Shown here: piece by piece, positions 1 through 9,504 of the stretch
Numbering within the stretch: position 1 is the stretch's first letter
Layout: each line of letters opens with the position of its first letter
Origin: UBA7330 sp043554545
GTDB taxonomy: Bacteria; Bacteroidota; Bacteroidia; Cytophagales; Cyclobacteriaceae
Reading direction: 5' to 3'
Length of the DNA: 64,000 bases
NCBI GenBank assembly: GCA_043554545.1
Contig: CP121337.1
Coordinates: forward strand, 868,001-932,000
Made by a program: the position numbers and the translations under genes
The notes under the pieces: model-generated
What the model was told of the DNA's origin: nothing
Database searches by the model: none
Seen by the model: only the letters and a program-made list of their open reading frames with translations

Positions 1-877
1 ATTGGTATAGGAATAGTGCGTATAAGATTCCTGAAGCCATCCATGCAATAAAATGTCCGAGGTACATGCCGGTGGCAGAAGAAAGTCCATATTGCCATTT
101 TTTCGCATACCTGAAAATCGAAAGATCAGCCATCCCAATGTGCATGGCCATATTTGCAAACCAGGCAAAAAATGCGACATGCCAAAAGGTGAATTTACTT
201 TGGCCAGCAAGCGGTACGCCTGTCCAAATTACTTCTTTTGCAATTGGCCAGAAGTCAGACAATTGTTTGATACCTAATTGAGGAAAAACTGAAACTGCAG
301 CTGCAATAAATACCAATATCATCCAGGGAGCAGCAATATTTGCAAATTTTGATACCTGATTATAACCGTACATGGCAATTACAGTGATCACAGAACCCAC
401 AAAAAAGACTACAATTACCCAGCTGATGCTGTTTGGATAAGTATCAGTGAGATGAGGCATTTCCATACCAAAAGGAATACCAACGGCTGTAGCAGAAACA
501 GCAATCATCGAGCCGGCCAGAAAGCAGAACATGAGTGCATTTACGATGTTGTAAATGGTTACCAGGTTTTTACCACATATTTTCTCTAATTGAAAATATA
601 ACGTAATCCTTTCTTTAACCGCAATGGGCGCTGTAAGGAATGTCCAACTAAGTATGGCCAAGGTATTACCTACGAACAGACCTAATAACAGGTCCATCGC
701 AGAAACACCGTGAGCGACAAACAATGGCCCAATCACAAACTCTGTGCCTGCTGTATGTTCGCCCGCATACATCCCTATGAAATTCTTTAAACTTTTTAGC
801 TTACCCTGGGGTACGGGTTGTCTTTCAAACTCTTCTACAGAGTCCAGATTATCTATGATAGATTTTTTCTTATTCAT
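1..877 (-). CDS. NCS1-family permease (partial, C-terminus outside window)
   Basis: An open frame runs from an ATG at 877 to the window edge (292 codons, no stop), so the C-terminus is missing. The visible protein has a short charged N-terminus (MNKKKSIIDN) followed by many hydrophobic helices. It resembles the nucleobase:cation symporter-1 / cytosine-purine permease family, inner-membrane secondary transporters. It starts 4 bases after the stop of the RhaI-type isomerase, so it is almost certainly in the same operon. Context therefore suggests uptake of rhamnose, a related deoxysugar or a breakdown product, which would be unusual for NCS1. The substrate is inferred from neighbours only. Family call fairly sure, function unsure. 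Confidence 0.65.
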   Translation of the reverse strand, partial: MNKKKSIIDNLDSVEEFERQPVPQGKLKSLKNFIGMYAGEHTAGTEFVIGPLFVAHGVSAMDLLLGLFVGNTLAILSWTFLTAPIAVKERITLYFQLEKICGKNLVTIYNIVNALMFCFLAGSMIAVSATAVGIPFGMEMPHLTDTYPNSISWVIVVFFVGSVITVIAMYGYNQVSKFANIAAPWMILVFIAAAVSVFPQLGIKQLSDFWPIAKEVIWTGVPLAGQSKFTFWHVAFFAWFANMAMHIGMADLSIFRYAKKWQYGLSSATGMYLGHFIAWMASGILYALFLYQ

Positions 878-881
878 TTTA

Positions 882-2153
882 TTATAGTCCTGTGGCTATT
901 GTTGTTAATCCTCGCTCTTTTACAAGTGATTCTCTTACTTTTAAAGACTTATATGCTTTTGATGGATTGATTGCACCACCTGATTGAAGTCTTGCTTCAG
1001 CCAGGATGGGCCTAAGATCATACTGAAAAGCATCCTGAACAATTTCCTGACAGTAAGCCACTTCGTTGAGTTCCTGAGCATTTTTTAATTCTTCCTGATC
1101 TACGATAAGTGCCTTTGCATAATTAAGATGGATATTCTGTAAGGATTGAAGTAGGTCTTCTAAAGGGTCTTTTAAGTTATGGCTGGCATCAATCATCCAC
1201 GCAGGTTCCTTGTTGGTTTTCTCACCTTTGACTAATTCCAGAAAGATCAGGAAAAGTGCATAAGGTTTGATTGCACCTACAGAAATATCATCATCAGCAT
1301 ATTTTGAATCGTTGAAATGAAACCCGCCTAATCGCTGATGAAGTTGTAGTGTTGCTACTATTTGCTCAATGTTTGTGTTTGGTAAGTGGTGACCAAGATC
1401 TACAAGCGTGTTGGCTTTTTTTCCTAATGCTGTAACCATTGAAAATGAAGTGCCCCAATCTGGAATTACGGTATGGTAAAATGCAGGTTCAAATGGTTTG
1501 TATTCCAGTAGTAATTGCCAGCTATCCGGAATTTTTTCATAGATCTCTTCCAGTGAGGAAAGAGTATTTTTATAAGCAGTCCTAAAATCCATCTGACCAG
1601 GAAAAGAGGAACCATCAGCTAACCAAACAGTCAAAACGTTGGCATCCAGCATTTCCCCATATGCGATAACTTCTTTATTGTGGTCTATGGCAAGTTTTCG
1701 AACCTCACGGTCTGTATTGCTTAATGAGCCAAACTTATAGGAGTGTTTTTGATCAGGTTGATCCTGAAATGTGTTAGAGTTAACAGAGTTTATTTTTAAC
1801 CCTTTGGTTTTTAATTCATGCTTTATTGCATTAACATCTTTAGGGATATCCCAGGGTATATGTAGCGAAATTGCATTACAGGACCTGGATAAGGTATTTA
1901 ACACACCTACATCTTCTATTTTTTGGATGAGCGTTCCAGGCTCGCCGCCACCAGGGAATCTCCCAAAACGAGTCCCTCCAGTCCCTAATGCCCAACTCGG
2001 AATTTCAATTTGAAGGTTTTGAACTTTTTGGATAAGCTGCTCAACATCCACTTTTCGCTTAACCAATTGGTTCGCGAGAAAATCAAAATTTTCTTGATGA
2101 GAGGCTAACAATTGCTGGTTAGCGTTTTCTATCTGTGCTGCGTTTATATTCAT
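882..2153 (-). CDS. rhaI: L-rhamnose isomerase, RhaI type
   Basis: A 423-residue TIM-barrel sugar isomerase of the Pseudomonas stutzeri RhaI type, distinct from E. coli RhaA. It should interconvert L-rhamnose and L-rhamnulose in the cytoplasm using a divalent metal. Visible family blocks are the glycine-rich segment GTGGTRFGRFPGGGEPG near residues 57-73, the block VDLGHHLPNTN in the second half, and GGFHFNDSKYADDD, which supplies metal-binding residues. Length fits the family. It lies 25 bases downstream of an FGGY kinase and 4 bases upstream of a permease, all on the minus strand. RhaI enzymes are promiscuous, so other aldose/ketose pairs are possible. The aldolase of the pathway is not in the window. 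Confidence 0.85.
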   Translation of the reverse strand: MNINAAQIENANQQLLASHQENFDFLANQLVKRKVDVEQLIQKVQNLQIEIPSWALGTGGTRFGRFPGGGEPGTLIQKIEDVGVLNTLSRSCNAISLHIPWDIPKDVNAIKHELKTKGLKINSVNSNTFQDQPDQKHSYKFGSLSNTDREVRKLAIDHNKEVIAYGEMLDANVLTVWLADGSSFPGQMDFRTAYKNTLSSLEEIYEKIPDSWQLLLEYKPFEPAFYHTVIPDWGTSFSMVTALGKKANTLVDLGHHLPNTNIEQIVATLQLHQRLGGFHFNDSKYADDDISVGAIKPYALFLIFLELVKGEKTNKEPAWMIDASHNLKDPLEDLLQSLQNIHLNYAKALIVDQEELKNAQELNEVAYCQEIVQDAFQYDLRPILAEARLQSGGAINPSKAYKSLKVRESLVKERGLTTIATGL

Positions 2154-2178
2154 TTGTAATTCTTGATAGGTTCTTCAT

Positions 2179-3597
2179 TTATACTCCAGACCCGATCTTA
2201 CTGTATTGATATTCACTGAAATCCAGAAAACGAGCTGCCTGGTATTTTTTAAATGATAATAAATCTTCGCTTAAAGGTTTGTTATTCCATTTGTCATGTA
2301 GGACTATCGCCGCACCCAATGAAGATGCTCTTGATAGTTTACTGGAGTAGATATTATAATCAGGGTAGAATCCAGCTAATGTATATAGAAAGATTTCATT
2401 GGTAGTAAAACCACCCGTAACGACAATGTCTTTCGTTCCCTTCTCTATAACAAGGTCAAGCGACAATTTTTGTAAATAAGTAAGATCCAGAATTAATTGA
2501 TGGTAAGCTTCACTAAAATTACCAAAAGCATCTAGGTCTACCTGATATTGACTGAAGTCACCGGGAAGAGGGCCTGTTCCTTTCATGGTTTGAGGCAGAA
2601 AAACCTGCCCATTATCCGGTTTGATTAATTGACTATTCATGATCACAGGATCAAACTTTATTCGCTTATGATATCCGGAAGGTTTATTGAAATGTTTTTC
2701 TAGTTTTAATCTCCAATACTCATATTCATTGCCAAGGAACACCCTGCTTGATTTTACTTTATCTCCCTGATAACTTAAAAAGCTTAAGCAATCTTTTTTC
2801 AATTCACTCACGGTCAAAGGAGATTGATTGAATGGGTTCATGCTGATGTTCCACGTTCCTGAAGAAAGTAAAACAAACTTTGATTTTAAAATTTTGAGAT
2901 AGGGGATCAGTGCAGCTGAGCTATCATGGAGGCCCACACCTATGTCTAGCTTTTTCCCAGCCAGTTGAATTTTATCTGTATGATCTGTTGGTGTTAATTC
3001 TGGGAGAAGATCAAGAAGACCCTCTTTCTTAAACCATGCATGGAAGTCTTTCTTTTTAAAGTCCCACATCATCGTATGACAACCAACACTTGTAATCTGG
3101 GTGAATTTTTTACCAGTAACCAGGTAGCTGCAGTACTCCGGGAAGTTTAGCGTGGATTTAACTTTATTAAATAGCTCCCTTTTTTCATGCTTTAACCAAT
3201 AAAGGTGTACTCCAGAATTCAGCATTCCCAGTATGGGAGACTCTGTTTTAAGTGGCAACTCATCCTCTTCATATTTTTTATAAAACTCATCAGGTATCGG
3301 TTTGAGATAGTTATATAAACTAGTTGCTCTTTTTCCTTGCTCATCAAGATGAACAAGCGAAGCGCCATAAGCAGAGAAATTTGCTGCAATGATGTTATAT
3401 GATTTGGACTTACAAAATTTCTCAAGTGTTTCAGGGATCCATTTATCCAGTCTTTCGATGTCTTCAGAAAGAAACTCATCCTCATCAGGTCTTTCTTCGA
3501 ACTTGAGACCTTTCTCATAGATGATCTCATAGTTCTGATCAAAAATGATGAATTTCTTATTGGTTTTTCCGATGTCAAATATTGCTATGGCTTTCAA
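2179..3597 (-). CDS. rhaB: FGGY-family carbohydrate kinase, probable rhamnulokinase
   Basis: A 472-residue FGGY sugar kinase. The N-terminal phosphate loop reads IFDIGKTNKKF in place of the usual DxGT form, and a second loop LLSSGTWNISM and the late block VVTGGFTTNEIF match the family. It should phosphorylate a ketose such as L-rhamnulose with ATP in the cytoplasm. The chosen start is a TTG at 3597, because the family sequence begins right there (KAIAIFDIGK) and no in-frame ATG lies close upstream. It is the first gene of the kinase-isomerase-permease operon and is divided from the GntR gene by about 110 bases holding inverted repeats. L-fuculose or another ketose remains possible as substrate. 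Confidence 0.75.
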   Translation of the reverse strand: MKAIAIFDIGKTNKKFIIFDQNYEIIYEKGLKFEERPDEDEFLSEDIERLDKWIPETLEKFCKSKSYNIIAANFSAYGASLVHLDEQGKRATSLYNYLKPIPDEFYKKYEEDELPLKTESPILGMLNSGVHLYWLKHEKRELFNKVKSTLNFPEYCSYLVTGKKFTQITSVGCHTMMWDFKKKDFHAWFKKEGLLDLLPELTPTDHTDKIQLAGKKLDIGVGLHDSSAALIPYLKILKSKFVLLSSGTWNISMNPFNQSPLTVSELKKDCLSFLSYQGDKVKSSRVFLGNEYEYWRLKLEKHFNKPSGYHKRIKFDPVIMNSQLIKPDNGQVFLPQTMKGTGPLPGDFSQYQVDLDAFGNFSEAYHQLILDLTYLQKLSLDLVIEKGTKDIVVTGGFTTNEIFLYTLAGFYPDYNIYSSKLSRASSLGAAIVLHDKWNNKPLSEDLLSFKKYQAARFLDFSEYQYSKIGSGV

Positions 3598-3620
3598 CGC
3601 TGATCCTATTTTTGGCTAAT

Positions 3621-3637
3621 TTCAATTATTGATTGAA
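3621..3637. promoter_or_regulatory. Inverted repeat, possible GntR operator
   Basis: TTCAAT-N5-ATTGAA is a perfect palindrome with 6-base arms, 24 bases upstream of the kinase start. With the second palindrome at 3650-3669 it is the only obvious symmetric element between the GntR gene and the operon. An operator role is inferred from position only. Confidence 0.3.
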
Positions 3638-3649
3638 TAATACAAATTG

Positions 3650-3669
3650 AAGCATACAAAATAATGCTT
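3650..3669. promoter_or_regulatory. Inverted repeat, possible GntR operator
   Basis: AAGCAT-N8-ATGCTT is a perfect palindrome with 6-base arms, in the 110-base gap between the GntR regulator and the rhamnose-type operon. The size and symmetry suit a dimeric winged-helix regulator. No experimental basis is available from the sequence. Confidence 0.3.
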
Positions 3670-3709
3670 AGTCGAGCAAAGAACCCTCCTGTAATGTCCT
3701 GTAGTAAGT

Positions 3710-4771
3710 TCAGGTTGAATTTCTTTTGATTAAGGAAAATGGATTCTTAATCCTCTCTGATTTTTTATTAAGGATAAAGTCGGCTGCTGTTTCACCCATT
3801 TTTTTAAAATCAGTAGTGATCACACTAATCCCGCCAAGTAAAATCTCTTTGGCCGGAGTATCATTATAGCAAATGATCCCAATATCTTTTCCGATTTCCA
3901 AATTTTGAGCTTTGGAAGTTTTGATGATTTCACAGAGATCATTTTCTTCGATTACAATATAAAGATCTCCTTTATTCAATAAGTCTTGTTGAAAAGAATT
4001 GGTGATTTCGTAAGTCAAGCCGTGTGATTCACAAAACCTTGTAAAGCCACTTTTGATTGCTGGTCTATAATGGTTGGTGAGTGGGAAAACAAATTTGAAT
4101 CTTTTGTATTTGCTAATGACATCATACCCTTCAATAAGAGCTGTTTCAATGTCATGTTCATAGTCTTCATAGACAGAGGCAAATCTTCCTTCAATACCAT
4201 CTATTTCCTGATTTATCAGAATGAGTTTATCATCTGGTATTTTGTTGATGGTACTTACGAGACTTTGAGTAATTTCATCTACATGCGGCATCACTACATA
4301 GTAATCATAATTACCCAGGTTCTCAATGATGATTGATTCTAGTGTATAATGATTGCAATTGTGAATAATCAAATCGATAGTTACCTCTTCCTCATTAAAC
4401 TTTTTATCAAATGCATTATAGAGCGTTTTTTTCTGCTCGCTTAGCTTATTAAGGAGCATGAGAATCCTGAGTGATTTTGGACCACCTGTGCTGGAAACAA
4501 AATACCCTTTACCTTTTACAGGCATGATGAGCCCCTTCTTCTTTAAAATTTTGTAGGCCCTTTCTACAGTGTCTCTTGAGAGATAGAATTCTTCACTTGT
4601 CTCATTAATGGATGGAATTCGCTCTCCAATTTTAAAAATTCCATTCTCAATGTCTGATACGATCGTATCTACGATTTGCTTATACTTCGGAGTTTTGGAA
4701 TCTTTATCTATTTTTAAGAAACTAAGAAATTTGTTTTCTGATGCCTCTGGGTTAGGGGATTGTTGTTCCAT
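3710..4771 (-). CDS. GntR-family transcriptional regulator with sugar-binding C-terminal domain
   Basis: A winged-helix domain sits near the N-terminus (block TPKYKQIVDTIVSDIENG, then IPSINETSEEFYLSRDTVERAY and the wing KGKGYFVSS). It is followed by a LacI/periplasmic-binding-protein-like effector domain of about 250 residues. This architecture is typical of Bacteroidota regulators of rhamnose, fucose or arabinose genes. An upstream ATG at 4822 exists, but the start at 4771 (MEQQSPNPEA) is preferred because the extra 17 residues look non-coding. It lies just upstream of the kinase-isomerase-permease operon on the same strand and probably controls it in response to the sugar. Target and ligand are inferred. 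Confidence 0.8.
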   Translation of the reverse strand: MEQQSPNPEASENKFLSFLKIDKDSKTPKYKQIVDTIVSDIENGIFKIGERIPSINETSEEFYLSRDTVERAYKILKKKGLIMPVKGKGYFVSSTGGPKSLRILMLLNKLSEQKKTLYNAFDKKFNEEEVTIDLIIHNCNHYTLESIIIENLGNYDYYVVMPHVDEITQSLVSTINKIPDDKLILINQEIDGIEGRFASVYEDYEHDIETALIEGYDVISKYKRFKFVFPLTNHYRPAIKSGFTRFCESHGLTYEITNSFQQDLLNKGDLYIVIEENDLCEIIKTSKAQNLEIGKDIGIICYNDTPAKEILLGGISVITTDFKKMGETAADFILNKKSERIKNPFSLIKRNST

Positions 4772-4915
4772 GGGGTTGATTAAAATGATTTTGAGCCATT
4801 TTACGAATTTTAAATATACCAATATTTAATGACTACAAAATATAGATAAACCAAAAAATAGCGGGTACGATATTTAATTCAGGTATTTGTAAAGCAGCTA
4901 CAGGGTTATCCTGTT

Positions 4916-5224
4916 TTATCTACTAAATATAACCCGTATTTTTTGCATCAAACATAGCTTAAATACGATTGCACCACCTAGGAAAGAGATGCACATGGGA
5001 ATTAATTCTAGCTCTTCCATTCCCCTGGGAATTAGTACCAGGGCTAAAGCTGATAATATGATTCCTGCCCCAAAAGACATCAAGGCGTGAGTGATTTCGT
5101 ATTTTACCGGACTCTCTATTACATGGTGGTTAAAAAAAATTGCGAGAAGACCACCAATAAATACTGTGATTCCAGCGAAGCCTGAATAAAGGATAAGATC
5201 ACGTAAGATTGTTTCACTTTCCAT
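4916..5224 (-). pseudogene. ZIP-like metal transporter fragment (C-terminus missing)
   Basis: A 102-residue membrane protein with three predicted helices. The segment HALMSFGAGIILSALALVLI followed by a charged stretch and SFLGGAIVF resembles the first half of ZIP-family divalent-metal transporters, which usually run to 230-260 residues. The frame stops at 4916, and only about 140 bases separate it from the regulator, with no continuation in any frame that I can recognise. It is therefore probably a truncated remnant. A genuine short membrane protein cannot be excluded. It sits 11 bases downstream of the M28 peptidase stop and could be co-transcribed. Confidence 0.4.
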
Positions 5225-5235
5225 TTTCTTCTTAC

Positions 5236-7452
5236 CTATTTCATAAGCATAATAGCTTTTTCAATTTTCTCACTAAAAAGCATCAATACTTCTCCCAAAA
5301 TCTCAATTTGTTCGTTTACCTGGTTAAAATTACGTTGTTCGATGGCCTCTCTAACTCCTGGCAGTGTTTTGACTCCATAGCCGGTATAGAATCCGGGAGC
5401 ATATATGTGGTGCTTAAACCACGGACGACCTGGTAATCCATGACTTCTGGTTAGTGCCCGTTCCATGTCCTTCAACAGGAGATTAAGTTTTTGCTTATCC
5501 TGGATCGTTAGACTTTTAGTGTGGGTAGCGTTTTTAAATGCCTTTGCTTGTTTATTCAATTCAGTTAATCCATTTTGAATAGGAGCAAAGTTAAAGTAGG
5601 GTACTTCTTCTTTAGGTTGTTGAATGATGAAGACCTTTTCAGGATCAGCAGCCAATTGATAAATACCTTCTTCAATTAATTGATTTTCTTTCTTGGTCTC
5701 CTCTCTCATGTCTTCGCTAAGCTTAAGCACTTCTTCAACATATTCAGAAATAGTATTAGCGAAGTTTTGAAATTCAAATGGTAGCACTTCTGCATTGGCT
5801 AACCTTAATGTGGTCCGTCCAGCAACCTTGACCAGCGTAGTTCCATATTGGAAATCCGGATCTTTAAAGCGTTTATATAGTTCATAAGAATCATACATGG
5901 TGTGATATTCGCCACCTGAACTTTCCCCTCCAAAACCCATATTAAAAGAGGCTACTCCGAGATGCTGAAAGAAGGGTGAATAATCAGATCCTGATCCTAA
6001 TGCACTAAGTTGAAAGTGAGACCAGGATGGCTTTCCTTCCACCATTTCCTTTGCATTTCTTCTTGTAAATAGTGATACATCCTGCACCGGGTCCTGGACG
6101 ACCTGTGTGATTTCGTTAAAAAATTCTTCCAGGGTATGAGATCCACCTGCATATAAAAAGCCTCTGCCAGAACCATCTGTATTGATATAAGCAACTGCTT
6201 TTTCTCTCAATTCATCTGCATAAGTTTCTACCCATTCTGTAGAACCAATAAGCCCTGGTTCTTCAGCGCCCCAGGCACAATACATGATGGTACGTTTTGG
6301 TTTAATTCCTTTTTTAGCTAACTCTCCTACGGCTCGTGCTTCTTCCATTAAAGCAACTAATCCACTGACAGGATCATTGGCTCCATGAACCCAGGCATCA
6401 TGGTGATTGCCGCGAATTACCCATTCGTCTGGAAAGGTGCTTCCCTTTAAGGTTGCAATGACATCATAGGCTGGTTTCATATCCCAATTAAATGCTAGTT
6501 TAAGATGTACTTTAGCTGGCCCCGGACCAATGTGATAGGTGATGGGTAATGCGCCTCTCCACGCTGCAGGTGCAACTGGTCCTTCAAGCGCTTCTAGCAA
6601 TGGAAGTGCATCTTCGTATGAAATAGGCAGTACGGGAATTTTAGTCATTGAGGGAGCTTCCTCTACCTTTAGGCGAGGAGCATTTTTTGTTGCCCCATAG
6701 CCTGGAGTTAGTAAGTCCCCCGGAGCGAGAGGTAAATCCATCACCGCACCTCTTTGCACACCGTTTTCATTCTTATAAGGCCCTTTAGGGTAGACGTCAC
6801 CCTGGTAGTAGCCGTCGTCTTTTGGGTCTGAGTAAATGATGCAGCCAATTGCCCCTTTTTCAGCGGCAACTTTTGGCTTTATCCCTCTCCATGAACCATA
6901 GTATTTTGCAATGACGATTTTTCCTTTAACATCGATCCCAAGTTTTTCTAACTCCTCATAGTCTGAAGGTAGTCCATAGTTCACATATACGAGTTCGGCA
7001 GTTACATCCCCATCGATAGAAAAACAGTTATATCCTGGTAAAGCTTCATCTGTCTGAGTAGAAGAAGAATCGCCAGGGACTGGTGGTTCAGTAAGGCTGG
7101 CAGTGAAAGGCGTTGGACCTGTCATTTCCAGCAATCGTATTTTTGGAGTCGGGAAAAGCACATTGAATTCCTCTACTTTTACTTTGTATCCCCACTCTTT
7201 GAGCTTTTCAGCAACAAATTCAACCACTTTTTTGTCGTAGGGTGATCCCAAATGATGAGGCCTTGCTGATAGGTATCTCATCCAATTATCAAGATTCGAT
7301 GCATCAAGCATTTGATCAAAATCTTTTTCCATTGAAATCTGTGAACTACTCGCTTCTTCTGAAAAACCCGACAAAGCAGGTTGAGCAATGACCGTGGTTT
7401 CAATGATTGTAAGAAGAAACAAACAAATAAAAGAGCGTTGAATTGATTGCAT
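5236..7452 (-). CDS. Secreted M28 peptidase, glutamate carboxypeptidase II-like
   Basis: A 738-residue protein with a signal peptide ending near AQPAL, then a PA domain inserted in an M28 metallopeptidase fold and a C-terminal TFR-like dimerisation helical domain. This is the order found in PSMA/GCPII. Zinc-site blocks are visible: RGNHHDAWVHGANDPVSG, the catalytic Glu pair in WGAEEPGLIGS, INTDGSG, and the late His in GGEYHTMYDSYE. GCPII-type enzymes remove C-terminal acidic residues from peptides, and bacterial homologues are exported peptidases. It has its own upstream region and a possibly co-transcribed ZIP fragment downstream. Family is sure, substrate unknown. Confidence 0.88.
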   Translation of the reverse strand: MQSIQRSFICLFLLTIIETTVIAQPALSGFSEEASSSQISMEKDFDQMLDASNLDNWMRYLSARPHHLGSPYDKKVVEFVAEKLKEWGYKVKVEEFNVLFPTPKIRLLEMTGPTPFTASLTEPPVPGDSSSTQTDEALPGYNCFSIDGDVTAELVYVNYGLPSDYEELEKLGIDVKGKIVIAKYYGSWRGIKPKVAAEKGAIGCIIYSDPKDDGYYQGDVYPKGPYKNENGVQRGAVMDLPLAPGDLLTPGYGATKNAPRLKVEEAPSMTKIPVLPISYEDALPLLEALEGPVAPAAWRGALPITYHIGPGPAKVHLKLAFNWDMKPAYDVIATLKGSTFPDEWVIRGNHHDAWVHGANDPVSGLVALMEEARAVGELAKKGIKPKRTIMYCAWGAEEPGLIGSTEWVETYADELREKAVAYINTDGSGRGFLYAGGSHTLEEFFNEITQVVQDPVQDVSLFTRRNAKEMVEGKPSWSHFQLSALGSGSDYSPFFQHLGVASFNMGFGGESSGGEYHTMYDSYELYKRFKDPDFQYGTTLVKVAGRTTLRLANAEVLPFEFQNFANTISEYVEEVLKLSEDMREETKKENQLIEEGIYQLAADPEKVFIIQQPKEEVPYFNFAPIQNGLTELNKQAKAFKNATHTKSLTIQDKQKLNLLLKDMERALTRSHGLPGRPWFKHHIYAPGFYTGYGVKTLPGVREAIEQRNFNQVNEQIEILGEVLMLFSEKIEKAIMLMK

Positions 7453-7487
7453 ATTTTGAGATTAAATTAATTTTTTGAATTGTTAGC

Positions 7488-8060
7488 TTATTCAATATTA
7501 ATGTTATACTTATCTAAAAGTCCTATCACGTCAGGAATAGAAAATTTTGCTCCCTGTATACTATTACTTTCAGGGTTGATGGAATAGTTTGCCGAATTCC
7601 TAAAATCGGTCAATGATAGGTTAGTGTTATCAAAAGAAGTATTTTCCAGGTTACAGTCGGTAACTGATATTCCCTTCATATTTGCTTCGGTAAAGTCTAC
7701 ACCTTGAAGTTGAGAGTTAAGGAAGGAAGATTTGGTAAGATTCATCTGATAAAATGTAGCATGATTTAATTGACAGCCTTCAAACTTTGCTGCAAATCCA
7801 AATGGATTACATCTTTCAAATTGCAAACCAAGCAATTTACTATTTTTGAAAACTACATCCTGAAAAGAAGTCCCAGACAGGTTTGCATTACTTAAATCAC
7901 AACTATTGAATTCACATTCCAGAAACTTAAACTTTGAAAGGTTAATGTTTGAAAATATGCAATTATTGAACTCACAATATTCATATTCTCCTATGCCTAA
8001 TTCCTCTTTAGAAAAATCAATATTGCTAAATACTTCTTCATCGAAATAGGATAACGCCAT
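7488..8060 (-). CDS. Pentapeptide-repeat protein
   Basis: A 190-residue protein made almost wholly of A(D/N)LxX-type pentapeptide repeats (for example CDLSNANLSG, DFTEANMKGIS, NTNLSLTDF), predicted to form a right-handed quadrilateral beta-helix. There is no signal peptide, so it is probably cytoplasmic. Large aromatic or Cys residues at the central position (CEFNNCIF, FLECEF) are as usual. The family includes DNA-mimic gyrase inhibitors such as Qnr and MfpA as well as many proteins of unknown role. At about 190 residues it is near Qnr size (about 215), but nothing visible makes it a Qnr. It lies 22 bases downstream of the sulfatase gene on the same strand. Function unknown. Confidence 0.8.
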   Translation of the reverse strand: MALSYFDEEVFSNIDFSKEELGIGEYEYCEFNNCIFSNINLSKFKFLECEFNSCDLSNANLSGTSFQDVVFKNSKLLGLQFERCNPFGFAAKFEGCQLNHATFYQMNLTKSSFLNSQLQGVDFTEANMKGISVTDCNLENTSFDNTNLSLTDFRNSANYSINPESNSIQGAKFSIPDVIGLLDKYNINIE

Positions 8061-8082
8061 ACATATAAAGGTAAGGTGAGCT

Positions 8083-9504
8083 CTAATATAGCTTAGCAGA
8101 TAAAACCCTCTTCAGTTCGACCACTAATTCAGGGTTTTGATCTGCCACGTTTTTAGTCTCCTTTTCTTTGGTGGTGTGATCGTAAAGTTCTACGAAATCA
8201 TCCTCATGAAGAATCATACGATGTGTGTTTGTTCTGATGGATTTGTGATTTCGCCAATAAGCAAATGCTGGATGACCTGCTGAATTTGGATTATTTAAAA
8301 TAGGTTTTAGGGATTCACCTTTTGCAAATCCCGGAACTTCAAGCCCGGCCAATTCACAAAGTGTTGGGAATACATCCACCGTAGCGACCATGGCATCTGT
8401 TTGTTTACCCGCCTCTTCCATTCCTGGATAATGGATAATAAGAGGAGAGTTTAAAGATTCCTCAAATAAGCTATGTTTCCCCCAAATGGCATGTTCTCCG
8501 AGGTGCCATCCATGGTCTCCCCAAAGTACCACGATGGTATTTTTATCGGCTCCAGTCCTTTTCAGTTCATCAAGAATCTTTCCTACCTGAGCATCTGCGT
8601 AACTGACAGAAGCAGCGTAGTGTCGGCGCACATCATCAGCAAATTCTGAATCTTCGTTTGGGTCTCTTCCCCAGCGGTTATATCTCATGAATTCCCCTGA
8701 GCGATGCCAGGTAGTTTTTCCAGCTGGCTTTTCAGGGTGAGGAATCTCAGGGAGCTCAACGCCGTCATACCTGTCATAATAAGATTTGGGTGCACCAAAT
8801 GGCAGGTGGGGTTTAATGATTCCAACAGCTAGGAAAAATGGTTTCTTCTTATCAGAAGCTAGCTCCTTTAATTGTTTCAATCCTTCGTTAGTTATTAAAC
8901 CATCCGGATAAATATCATCATCACCTGAAATAGACTGGAAAACATCCATTTTACTTGCATCTACTCTGATTTCGCCGTTTGCCAAACCATGCATCATCCC
9001 ACGGGGATGCTCCCATTCTTCGACAGGCATCAGGTGTTTATCCCATGCATTTGGCATTTCAATAACACTACCATCATCCCAGTCCTCACCACCACGGCCG
9101 CCCGGGTGGTGGGATACCTTTCCAACGGATACAGTTGTATAACCATGTGTTTTGAACCATTCAGGCATACTGGGATCCACCTGTTTTCCTTCGCTGATTT
9201 TTTCAGCCCGTTGAAAAAGTGCGTTGTTGTTGGCTGGACCATACTGACCCGTCAATAGGGTGTACCTGGAGGGTCCACAACTTGGCGCATTCACAAAATG
9301 CCTTCGAAAGGAAACACCCTTTTTTACGAATGCATCTATGTTTGGCGAACTGATATAACTGGCACCAAAACTTTTAAGCTCTGGCCTTAAGTCATCCACG
9401 CAGATTAGGAGCACATTTGGTTTTGATATGCTCTTTGGACTTCCGCAACTAATAATGCTGAGTATTAGGAACAGGAAGGCTCCAATGCTTAGTAAATTTT
9501 TCAT
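8083..9504 (-). CDS. Sulfatase, iduronate-2-sulfatase-like lipoprotein
   Basis: A 473-residue type I sulfatase with a lipoprotein leader (lipobox Cys near residue 20, SIISCGS), so it is probably anchored outside the inner membrane. The metal-binding block ICVDDLRPELKSFG and the sulfatase signature C76-G-P-S-R80 are intact. Cys76 would be converted to formylglycine by a maturation enzyme that is not in this window. The SPNID block and WGDHGWHLGEH match the iduronate-2-sulfatase-like (S1_7-type) branch. Such enzymes in marine Bacteroidota desulfate algal or animal polysaccharides. No glycoside hydrolase or SusCD pair lies next to it, so the target glycan cannot be inferred. Confidence 0.88.
   Translation of the reverse strand: MKNLLSIGAFLFLILSIISCGSPKSISKPNVLLICVDDLRPELKSFGASYISSPNIDAFVKKGVSFRRHFVNAPSCGPSRYTLLTGQYGPANNNALFQRAEKISEGKQVDPSMPEWFKTHGYTTVSVGKVSHHPGGRGGEDWDDGSVIEMPNAWDKHLMPVEEWEHPRGMMHGLANGEIRVDASKMDVFQSISGDDDIYPDGLITNEGLKQLKELASDKKKPFFLAVGIIKPHLPFGAPKSYYDRYDGVELPEIPHPEKPAGKTTWHRSGEFMRYNRWGRDPNEDSEFADDVRRHYAASVSYADAQVGKILDELKRTGADKNTIVVLWGDHGWHLGEHAIWGKHSLFEESLNSPLIIHYPGMEEAGKQTDAMVATVDVFPTLCELAGLEVPGFAKGESLKPILNNPNSAGHPAFAYWRNHKSIRTNTHRMILHEDDFVELYDHTTKEKETKNVADQNPELVVELKRVLSAKLY

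Noticed and set aside
7488..8060. Pentapeptide protein as a Qnr quinolone-resistance protein
   Set aside because: The repeats are present, but family membership alone does not show gyrase binding, and no Qnr-specific feature could be recognised.
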